Source: Micavibrio sp. UBA7657
GTDB taxonomy: Bacteria > Pseudomonadota > Alphaproteobacteria > Micavibrionales > Micavibrionaceae
DNA length: 64,000 nucleotides
Assembly (NCBI GenBank): GCA_002483465.1
Contig: DLHX01000008.1
Coordinates: 54,531-118,530 of the forward strand
Reading direction: 5' to 3'
Part shown: one piece after another, positions 57,985-64,000 of the stretch
Layout: each line of letters opens with the position of its first letter
Numbering within the stretch: the first letter of the stretch is position 1
The notes under the pieces: model-generated
Database searches by the model: none
Told to the model about the DNA's origin: nothing
Seen by the model: the letters and a program-made list of their open reading frames with translations, nothing else
Made by a program: the position numbers and the translations under genes

Positions 57985-59385
57985 CTAGAAATGAATGACT
58001 TTTCCGTACGCTGAAAGCACTGATTCATGCATCATTTCGCTTAAGGTTGGGTGCGCAAAAATCGTGTGCATAAGCTCGGCTTCCGTCGTCTCGAGCGTCT
58101 TGGCGATTACATACCCCTGGATGAGCTCCGTCACTTCCGCGCCGATCATATGCGCGCCAAGCAACTCGCCGGTCTTCTCATCAAAAATGGTTTTTATCAA
58201 TCCTTCCGGCTCACCGAGCGCAATCGCCTTGCCGTTGCCGATGAACGGGAACTTCCCGACCTTGATTTTCAGGCCCTTGTCCCGCGCTGCTTTTTCGGTC
58301 AGGCCCACACTCGCCACCTGCGGCATGCAGTATGTGCAACCCGGGATATTCAGTTTCTTGATCGGATGAACATCCTTCACGCCTGCGATTTTCTCAACAC
58401 AGACCACGCCTTCATGGCTCGCCTTGTGCGCCAGCATCGGCGGTCCGGCAACGTCGCCAATCGCGTAAACATTCGGCTCGCCGGTTTTCAGCCATTCATC
58501 CGTGACGATAAACCCACGGTCGATTTTGACCTTCAGCTTCTCAAGGCCCATATTTTCTGTGTTGCCGACAATCCCGACAGCCATAATAACGCGGTCGACC
58601 GTAATTTCCTGTGTTTTGCCCGCGACATCAATCGTCGCCTTGACGTTGGTTTTCGATTTATCGAGCTTCGTAACTTTTGCGCCCGTCAAAATTTTCATGC
58701 CCTGCTTTTCAAAAGACTTACGCGCCAAGGCCGAAATTTCTTCATCCTCAACAGGAAGAATACGGTCCATGATCTCAACAACCGTGACGTCCACACCTAG
58801 CAACCGGTAAAAATTCGCGAACTCGATACCGATAGCGCCTGAACCCACCACAAGAATCGATTTCGGCATTTCTTCCGGCACCATCGCCTCTTTATACGTC
58901 CAGACCAGCTTGCCGTCCGGCTCCAGCCCCGGCAGCGTCCGAGCCCGCGCGCCGCTCGCAATGATAATATTTTTAGCAGTCAATTGATCAACGGCCTTGC
59001 TGTCTTTCGACACTTCCACCTTGCCGCCGCCTAGCAATTTGCCAAACCCGTCAAAAACCGTGACCTTGTTTTTCTTCATCAAATGACCAATGCCGCCCGA
59101 GAGCTGCTTGGCCACGGCACGTGAACGTTCGATAACCTTCTTGAAATCGATCTCCGCGCCTTTAACTTTAATCCCGAATTCCTCGGCATGATTGATCAGG
59201 TTATAAATCTCCGCCGAGCGCAGCAGCGCTTTGGTCGGAATGCATCCCCAGTTCAGGCAGATACCGCCCAGATGCTGGCTCTCGACAAGCGCCGTTTTCA
59301 ATCCTAACTGCGCCGCGCGAATGGCCGCTACATAACCGCCCGGCCCACCGCCGATTACCACGATGTCGAAATTCTTGTCGCTCAT
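57985..59385 (-). CDS. lpdA: Dihydrolipoyl dehydrogenase
   Basis: The E3 flavoenzyme of the pyruvate dehydrogenase complex re-oxidises dihydrolipoyl groups with NAD+. The 466-residue protein has the FAD motif VVIGGGPGGYVAAIRAAQLG, the redox pair GGICLNWGCIPTKALL (C-x4-C), the NAD motif ILVVGSGAIGIEFANFYRLL and the catalytic HAHPTLSEMMHE-type end (IFAHPTLSEMMHESV) with His and Glu. It overlaps the LOG-like gene by 4 bp and belongs to the pdh operon. Confidence 0.97.
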   Translation of the reverse strand: MSDKNFDIVVIGGGPGGYVAAIRAAQLGLKTALVESQHLGGICLNWGCIPTKALLRSAEIYNLINHAEEFGIKVKGAEIDFKKVIERSRAVAKQLSGGIGHLMKKNKVTVFDGFGKLLGGGKVEVSKDSKAVDQLTAKNIIIASGARARTLPGLEPDGKLVWTYKEAMVPEEMPKSILVVGSGAIGIEFANFYRLLGVDVTVVEIMDRILPVEDEEISALARKSFEKQGMKILTGAKVTKLDKSKTNVKATIDVAGKTQEITVDRVIMAVGIVGNTENMGLEKLKVKIDRGFIVTDEWLKTGEPNVYAIGDVAGPPMLAHKASHEGVVCVEKIAGVKDVHPIKKLNIPGCTYCMPQVASVGLTEKAARDKGLKIKVGKFPFIGNGKAIALGEPEGLIKTIFDEKTGELLGAHMIGAEVTELIQGYVIAKTLETTEAELMHTIFAHPTLSEMMHESVLSAYGKVIHF

Positions 59386-59945
59386 ATCGTAATGCTTTCC
59401 TTGATTTCAATCTGCGCCATCGTGTGCTCCAAAAATTCCTGCACCTGCCCGATTTCTTCCACGCGCGTCGGCATCTCCGGGAAAAGCTCGAATTCTTTCT
59501 CGGGTCCGAACAGCACCATCGGCTTCTTATATTTCAGCGCGAGCGCCACTTCATTTCTCGTGCCGTGCTCGCCGGGAAGAATAACAAGCGCATGGCTCGT
59601 CATCACATTCACATTATTACGGCTGTAAGGCATGGAATCGCTCTGCGCCTTCTGGTCGAGCTGCGTGATCACCGGAATTTCGATGTAAGGGTTCGGAAAT
59701 TCTTCACTCGCAATCAGGCCTTGCGCATAGTCCATCGTCGGAATAATTCCGATGCTGAGCCCCAAACGGTCTTCCTGTTCGCAGAACGCCCGCGCGGTCG
59801 CCATCATCACGCCCGCTCCCGCGCCTGTCAGCAAATGATAATCATGTTTCGCGATCAACTCACCGACCGGGCGGGAATACTCTTCCCACTCATCCTCGTG
59901 GGAACCCATAACGCCGATAATAGGTCTGCGTTCGATCTTGATCAT
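59382..59945 (-). CDS. LOG/SLOG-family nucleotide-binding protein inside the pdh operon
   Basis: A 187-residue Rossmann-like protein of the LOG/TIGR00725 superfamily. It shows IIGVMGSHEDEWEEYSRPVG, HLLTGAGAGVMMATARAFCE (the GGxxGxM region) and ALVILPGEHGTRNEVALALK, matching PGGxGTxxE with the catalytic-type Glu but with Glu-His in place of Gly-x. Family members bind nucleotides or cleave nucleotide N-glycosidic bonds, or bind molybdenum cofactor. It overlaps pdhC by one base (TGATG) and lpd by 4 bp, so it is translated with the complex. A link to pyruvate dehydrogenase or its thiamine or NAD cofactors is speculative. Confidence 0.78.
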   Translation of the reverse strand: MIKIERRPIIGVMGSHEDEWEEYSRPVGELIAKHDYHLLTGAGAGVMMATARAFCEQEDRLGLSIGIIPTMDYAQGLIASEEFPNPYIEIPVITQLDQKAQSDSMPYSRNNVNVMTSHALVILPGEHGTRNEVALALKYKKPMVLFGPEKEFELFPEMPTRVEEIGQVQEFLEHTMAQIEIKESITI

Positions 59946-61201
59946 CAGAGCAGCATCGTAACAGGGTTTTCGATATATTTTTTGAAATATTGCAGATATT
60001 CCGCGCCGACAGCGCCATCCACCGCGCGGTGATCGACCGACAGCGTACAGCTCATGACCGTGCGGATTTTAATCTCGCCGTTTTCAACGACTGGCTTTTC
60101 AATTCCCGCACCAACCGCGAGAATGCATGCCTGCGGCGGATTAATAATCGCCTGGAAATCCTTGATTCCGAACATGCCGAGATTGGAAATACTGAACGTC
60201 CCGCCCTGGAACTCTTCTGGCTTCAGCTTTCCATCACGCGCACGCGTTGCCAGATCCTTCATCTCGGTCGAAATCTGCTGCATGCCTTTTTCTTCGGCCT
60301 TTTTGATCACCGGCGTGATCAATCCGTTCGGCGTCGCAACGGCAACTGAAATATCCGCATGTTCATATTGCAAAATAGCCGCATCCGTCCACGCGACATT
60401 CGCCGCCGGGTAAGCCTTCAGCGCCATGGCGGCGGCCTTGATGACAAAATCATTCACCGAAAGCTTGTACGCGCCGTCCGCCTTGTCGTTCAGCTCCTTG
60501 CGCGATTCCAGTAAACTGTCGAGCATGCAATCAATGGTTAGGTAGAAATGCGGAACCGTTATTTTCGATTCAAGTAAACGGCTGGCAACGATCTTCTTGA
60601 TGTTGTTGTTCGGAATCTCCGTGTATTTCATGCCGAGCAGATCGGCGAGCTTCTTTGCGTCGGGCCCCTGCGGTTTCGGTGCAGCACCGCCCGCTCCCGG
60701 CCTTGCATTCTCGACATCCGCACGGACCACGCGTCCATACGGGCCGGAACCTTTCACCTGTGAAAGATCAACGCCACGCTCTTTGGCAATTCTCTTCGCG
60801 AGCGGCGAAGCGTAAACGCGCCCGCCGATACTCACCTGCCGCACGGGCGAGACAAATTGTCCCGGCGCGGATTTTTGCGGCGCCGCAGCCGGAGCAGCCG
60901 TTTTCGGCGCTTCTTTTTTCGGTGCCGAAGACGCGGCCTTTAAATTATCGGCGCTCTCACCCTCTTCGAGCAGCAACGCTATTACATCGTTGACCGGGAC
61001 CTTTTCCGTTCCGGCGGGAACAAGAATCTTGCCCAGAATCCCTTCATCCACCGCCTCAACTTCCATCGTCGCCTTGTCGGTTTCGATTTCAGCAATGACA
61101 TCGCCGGCTTTCACTGCATCGCCTTCTTTCTTAAGCCACTTGGCGAGGTTGCCTTCCGTCATCGTCGGCGACAGCGCCGGCATGGTTATCTTAATTGGCA
61201 T
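59945..61201 (-). CDS. pdhC: Pyruvate dehydrogenase E2, dihydrolipoamide acetyltransferase
   Basis: E2 forms the core of the complex and transfers acetyl from lipoyl to CoA. The 418-residue protein has one lipoyl domain (residues 1-80, lipoyl Lys in ETDKATMEVEAVDEG). An Ala/Pro linker is followed by a peripheral-subunit-binding domain (about 130-165, YASPLAKRIAKERGVDLSQV) and the catalytic domain ending with SVDHRAVDGAVGAEYLQYFK, whose His and Asp are catalytic. It overlaps pdhB by 11 bp. Confidence 0.97.
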   Translation of the reverse strand: MPIKITMPALSPTMTEGNLAKWLKKEGDAVKAGDVIAEIETDKATMEVEAVDEGILGKILVPAGTEKVPVNDVIALLLEEGESADNLKAASSAPKKEAPKTAAPAAAPQKSAPGQFVSPVRQVSIGGRVYASPLAKRIAKERGVDLSQVKGSGPYGRVVRADVENARPGAGGAAPKPQGPDAKKLADLLGMKYTEIPNNNIKKIVASRLLESKITVPHFYLTIDCMLDSLLESRKELNDKADGAYKLSVNDFVIKAAAMALKAYPAANVAWTDAAILQYEHADISVAVATPNGLITPVIKKAEEKGMQQISTEMKDLATRARDGKLKPEEFQGGTFSISNLGMFGIKDFQAIINPPQACILAVGAGIEKPVVENGEIKIRTVMSCTLSVDHRAVDGAVGAEYLQYFKKYIENPVTMLL

Positions 61202-62606
61202 AGCACACCTTTTTCACGGCCTCGACAATATGCTCGGCCTGCGGCAAAGCGAGCGCTTCTAAATTCGCGGCATAAGGCAGCGGCACATCGGCGGCGCAAA
61301 CCCGCGCGACCGGCGCATCCAGGTAATCAAAAGCATGCTCCATGCACAGCGCCGCGATTTCCGAACCGATCCCCGCAAACGGCCAGCTTTCTTCAACACT
61401 GACGATGCGGTTGGTTTTCTTGACGCTCTCTATAATCGTGTAGCGGTCAAGCGGGCGGATTGTACGAAGATTAATCACCTCGGCGCTAATCCCCTCTTCG
61501 GCCAGTTGCTCGGCTGCCTTCAGCGCCTTACCGACCATGATCGAATAGGCAACTATGGTAACGTCATTTCCTTCGCGCTCGATCTTCGCGCGGCCAATGG
61601 GAATGACAAAATTGTCGTTCACCGGCGCTTCAAAACTTTGCCCGTACATCATTTCATTTTCCAGGAAAATCACCGGGTTCGGATCGCGGATCGCGGCCTT
61701 GAGCAGACCCTTCGCATCCGCCGCCGACCACGGCGACACGACCTTCAGCCCCGGAATATGCGCATACCAGCTCGCGAAACACTGCGAGTGCTGCGCACCG
61801 ACGCGGGACGCCGCACCGTTCGGGCCGCGGAACACGATAGGACATCCAAGCTGCCCGCCGGCCATATATAAAGTCTTCGCGGCGGAGTTGATGATATGGT
61901 CCATCGCCTGCATGCCGAAATTCCATGTCATGAATTCGACAATAGGCTTCAGGCCATTCATGGCCGAACCCACCGCAAGCCCCGCAAATCCATGCTCCGT
62001 GATCGGCGTGTCAATCACACGGCGCGGACCGAATTCATCCAGCAACCCTTGCGAAACTTTATACGCACCCTGGTACTCGGCGACTTCCTCACCCATCAGG
62101 TAAACAAGATCGTCTGTGCGCATTTCTTCCGCCATCGCATCGCGCAGCGCTTCACGCACCGTCATCGCACGAACTTCCGTAAATTCGCTTTCATCGAACG
62201 GCGGCGGCTCCAGCACATAGCCTTGCGCATACAGTATGTCGCGGTTCTCGATAATTTTGCCTTCGCTCTGGCGCGCTTCGCTCATCCGTGCAGGCGCGGA
62301 TACTTCTGGTTTCGATTGCGGCACACAGGGAATGTCCATAGTCGGCAAATCGCCGACCTCTTCGCCTTCTTCAACAAGCACAGCAATCGGCGTATTAACG
62401 GCAACGCCCTGCGTGCCCTCGGCAACTAAAATTTTCCCGAGAATACCCTCATCCACCGCCTCGACTTCCATCGTCGCCTTATCGGTCTCGATTTCCGCAA
62501 TCGCCTCACCGGCTTTCACTTTATCGCCCTCGCGTTTCAGCCATTTACTGAGGTTTCCCTCGGTCATGGTCGGCGACAACGCCGGCATTAAAATCTGTAC
62601 GGGCAT
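61191..62606 (-). CDS. pdhB: Pyruvate dehydrogenase E1 beta with N-terminal lipoyl domain
   Basis: E1 beta, with PdhA, decarboxylates pyruvate using thiamine diphosphate. The 471-residue protein has an extra lipoyl domain at residues 1-80 (ALSPTMTEGNLSKWLKREGD; lipoyl Lys in ETDKATMEVEAVDEG), nearly the same as in PdhC. Then comes the E1 beta body from about 140 (VREALRDAMAEEMRTDDLVY; GEEVAEYQGAYKVSQGLLDE; AGLAVGSAMNGLKPIVEFMT). The lipoyl-E1 beta fusion is an alphaproteobacterial trait. The start overlaps the pdhA stop by one base. Confidence 0.96.
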   Translation of the reverse strand: MPVQILMPALSPTMTEGNLSKWLKREGDKVKAGEAIAEIETDKATMEVEAVDEGILGKILVAEGTQGVAVNTPIAVLVEEGEEVGDLPTMDIPCVPQSKPEVSAPARMSEARQSEGKIIENRDILYAQGYVLEPPPFDESEFTEVRAMTVREALRDAMAEEMRTDDLVYLMGEEVAEYQGAYKVSQGLLDEFGPRRVIDTPITEHGFAGLAVGSAMNGLKPIVEFMTWNFGMQAMDHIINSAAKTLYMAGGQLGCPIVFRGPNGAASRVGAQHSQCFASWYAHIPGLKVVSPWSAADAKGLLKAAIRDPNPVIFLENEMMYGQSFEAPVNDNFVIPIGRAKIEREGNDVTIVAYSIMVGKALKAAEQLAEEGISAEVINLRTIRPLDRYTIIESVKKTNRIVSVEESWPFAGIGSEIAALCMEHAFDYLDAPVARVCAADVPLPYAANLEALALPQAEHIVEAVKKVCYAN

Positions 62607-63631
62607 TATTGCATCTCCACCAGCACATCCGTCCAGAGCTCATCGGAGTCCGGCTCCGGACTGTCCTGCGCGAACTGCGCCGACTCGTTGACGATCTTCT
62701 TCACGTCATTATCAATTGATTTTATATCTTCCTCAGCAATGCCTGCCTCGTTCATGCGCCCCATCAGGCGCGCAATCGGATCGCGCGTTTCCTTGTACGA
62801 TTCCACTTCTTCCTTAGTCCGGTACTTCGCCGGGTCCGACATCGAATGCCCGCGATAGCGATAGGTCTTCATTTCCAGGATGATCGGGCCCTTGCCGTCG
62901 CGGCACCACTTCACCGCGCGGTCACCGGCTTCCTTAACGGCCAGTACATCCATCCCGTCGACTTCCTCGCCCGGAATATTGAACGACGCGCCGCGCTTAT
63001 AGAGGTGCGTCTCGGCGCTTGCGCGAGCGAGCGATGTGCCCATCGCGTACTGATTGTTCTCGATCACATAAACCACGGGTAGCTTCCAAAGCTCCGCCAT
63101 GTTGAAGCTCTCGAACACCTGCCCCTGGTTCGCCGCGCCGTCCCCGAAATAGGTAAGACAGACGCGGTCGGTGCCTTTGTACTTGTTCGAAAATGCGAGG
63201 CCCGTGCCGAGCGGAATCTGTGCGCCCACGATGCCGTGTCCGCCGAAGAAGTTCTTCTCGCGGCTGAACATATGCATCGAGCCGCCCTTGCCGCGCGAAT
63301 ATCCCGTCACGCGTCCGGTGAGCTCGGCCATGATGCCGTTCGCATCCATCCCGCAGGCCAGCATGTGCGCGTGATCGCGGTAAGACGTCACCACCGTGTC
63401 CTGCTTTTCCTGCACGGATGTAATCCCGGTCACCACCGCTTCCTGCCCGATATACAAATGGCAGAAGCCGCCGATCAGGCCCATGCCGTAAAGCTGCCCG
63501 GCCTTTTCTTCGAAACGGCGGATGAGCAGCATCTCGCGGTAGAGCTTTTTCATCTCTTCCGCTGACGGTTCCGGGTTGGTGTTAGAAATACTTCTGAGCT
63601 TAGGTTTTTTCTTTGTTTTACTGCTCGTCAC
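62606..63631 (-). CDS. pdhA: Pyruvate dehydrogenase E1 alpha
   Basis: E1 alpha binds thiamine diphosphate. About 341 residues with GGFCHLYIGQEAVVTGITSV, the phosphorylation-like loop TGYSRGKGGSMHMFSREKN and the ThDP motif YFGDGAANQGQVFESFNMAE, then YRYRGHSMSDPAKYRTKEEV. No ATG is available at the N terminus. A GTG at 63631 lies 9 bases after GGGAG and is preferred; a TTG two codons earlier (63637) is possible but sits almost on the ribosome-binding site. First gene of the pdhA-pdhB-pdhC-LOG-lpd operon. Confidence 0.95.
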   Translation of the reverse strand: MTSSKTKKKPKLRSISNTNPEPSAEEMKKLYREMLLIRRFEEKAGQLYGMGLIGGFCHLYIGQEAVVTGITSVQEKQDTVVTSYRDHAHMLACGMDANGIMAELTGRVTGYSRGKGGSMHMFSREKNFFGGHGIVGAQIPLGTGLAFSNKYKGTDRVCLTYFGDGAANQGQVFESFNMAELWKLPVVYVIENNQYAMGTSLARASAETHLYKRGASFNIPGEEVDGMDVLAVKEAGDRAVKWCRDGKGPIILEMKTYRYRGHSMSDPAKYRTKEEVESYKETRDPIARLMGRMNEAGIAEEDIKSIDNDVKKIVNESAQFAQDSPEPDSDELWTDVLVEMQ

Positions 63632-63670
63632 GTCCAATGACTCCCTGTCGTGAGGCTGTATAAAATTGGA

Positions 63671-63694
63671 CCCTTGCTACACTATTTGCAAGGG
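63671..63694. repeat. Inverted repeat upstream of pdhA
   Basis: CCCTTGC and GCAAGGG are perfect 7-bp arms separated by 10 bases, one helical turn apart centre to centre plus about 7 bp. It lies 40 bp before the pdhA start in the 147-bp gap to ftsB. It may be an operator for control of the pdh operon, or a leader hairpin. No factor can be named. Confidence 0.5.
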
Positions 63695-63778
63695 GGAGAC
63701 CAGCGAAAATCACAATTTTGTGCGCTGCAACATGTTGAAAATAAAAGAAAAATAACAGTAGCGTGCGTTTGACGAAAT

Positions 63779-64000
63779 TTAATTACCGAGGATGATCATC
63801 TCGTTTTGATTTTTGTAGCCAAGAACGACTCGGGCACGCTCTTCAAGCAGGTCGCGGTCCAGCGAACCGGGCCGCATCATGCTAACTCTTTGCTCAAGAG
63901 ATTCGCGTTCGACAGCGAGCTTGTCGCGCTCGGACGACATTGTCTCTATCTGCGACTTGAGACTCATCATCTGCATAAGGCTGCGGCTGCCGTAAATCGC
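63779..64000 (-). CDS. ftsB: FtsB/DivIC-type septum formation protein (partial, runs off the right edge)
   Basis: A division-site coiled-coil protein of the FtsB family. The visible 73 codons start inside the gene (AIYGSRSLMQMM) and end NQNEMIILGN. They contain a coiled coil (LKSQIETMSSERDKLAVERE; SLEQRVSMMRPGSLDRDLLE) and then ERARVVLGYKNQNEMIIL, the C-terminal motif of alphaproteobacterial FtsB. The membrane segment should lie beyond the edge. ftsB upstream of pdhA is a well-known alphaproteobacterial order. Confidence 0.88.
   Translation of the reverse strand, partial: AIYGSRSLMQMMSLKSQIETMSSERDKLAVERESLEQRVSMMRPGSLDRDLLEERARVVLGYKNQNEMIILGN

Noticed and set aside
1..64000. CRISPR arrays, insertion sequences, prophage or plasmid-type genes
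   Set aside because: No regularly spaced repeats, transposase motifs, integrases or terminal inverted repeats were seen; nearly all sequence is accounted for by housekeeping genes.

Overview
The window reads as a chromosomal segment of a free-living alphaproteobacterium. The evidence is a CcrM-type adenine methyltransferase with GANTC sites around it, an ntrY-ntrX-(murI-gph)-hfq-hflX block, an F0 operon with both b and b' subunits, a bifunctional IspDF, a pyruvate dehydrogenase operon whose E1 beta carries a lipoyl domain, COQ10, and a mltB-rlpA-dac-tmk-holB-metG-tatD cluster. Base composition is moderate (a little above 50 percent GC by eye). Genus cannot be fixed from the sequence alone; a Micavibrio-like or other early-branching lineage would be a guess. 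Almost everything is dense housekeeping sequence with overlapping start and stop codons. I see no transposase, integrase, prophage block or CRISPR array.

Layout: 1-8.8 kb (minus strand) is one long run, dsbA-like > smc > atpI-atpB-atpE-b'-b > proA > nadD, the last cut by the window edge. 8.9-11.4 kb (minus): DUF721/DciA-like > efp > suhB-type phosphatase > OmpA-like. 11.5-13.7 kb (plus): mutY and an exported protein of unknown function. 13.7-18.5 kb (minus): pepN > rnhB > ccrM > folB, with a dense GANTC cluster in front of ccrM. 18.6-21.9 kb (minus): rplU > rpmA > obgE > proB, a terminator, then a Cys-rich/Lys-rich mini-protein. 22-26.2 kb: mntH/mntR divergent pair around a palindromic operator, a CPBP-like membrane protein, then DUF47-pit phosphate transport and a tRNA-Ser. 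26.5-33.7 kb (plus): cell-wall and replication/translation operon. 33.8-43.5 kb: surface polysaccharide region (two GT4 transferases, hexapeptide acetyltransferase, flippase, polymerase/ligase, beta-barrel, SGNH esterase, sulfotransferase, Tsx-like porin). 43.5-52 kb: mazG, then (minus) ntrY > ntrX > murI > gph-like > hfq > hflX > IMPase. 52-55.1 kb (plus): ispDF > pgpA > pncC > glycosyltransferase. 55.1-64 kb (minus): ftsB (cut by the edge), pdhA > pdhB > pdhC > LOG-like > lpd > PH-domain protein > lipA > AT-rich membrane gene > coq10.

How parts work together: LipA makes the lipoyl groups used by PdhB and PdhC, and Lpd re-oxidises them. MntR probably represses mntH and itself through the palindrome between them. 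NtrY/NtrX form a membrane sensor and regulator pair. Hfq and HflX sit in their usual alphaproteobacterial neighbourhood. MltB, RlpA and the D,D-carboxypeptidase remodel peptidoglycan. The 33.8-43.5 kb genes look like a pathway for a polymerised, possibly acetylated and sulfated, surface glycan.

The items most worth a second look are the ten GANTC sites within 158 bp at the ccrM promoter, a GANTC inside the spacer of the rplU-rpmA-obgE-proB promoter, the Cys-rich/histone-tail mini-protein, the AT-rich gene wedged between lipA and coq10, the LOG-like protein inside the pdh operon, and a promoter-then-terminator leader before the SGNH gene. No gap of more than 300 bases lacks a gene.
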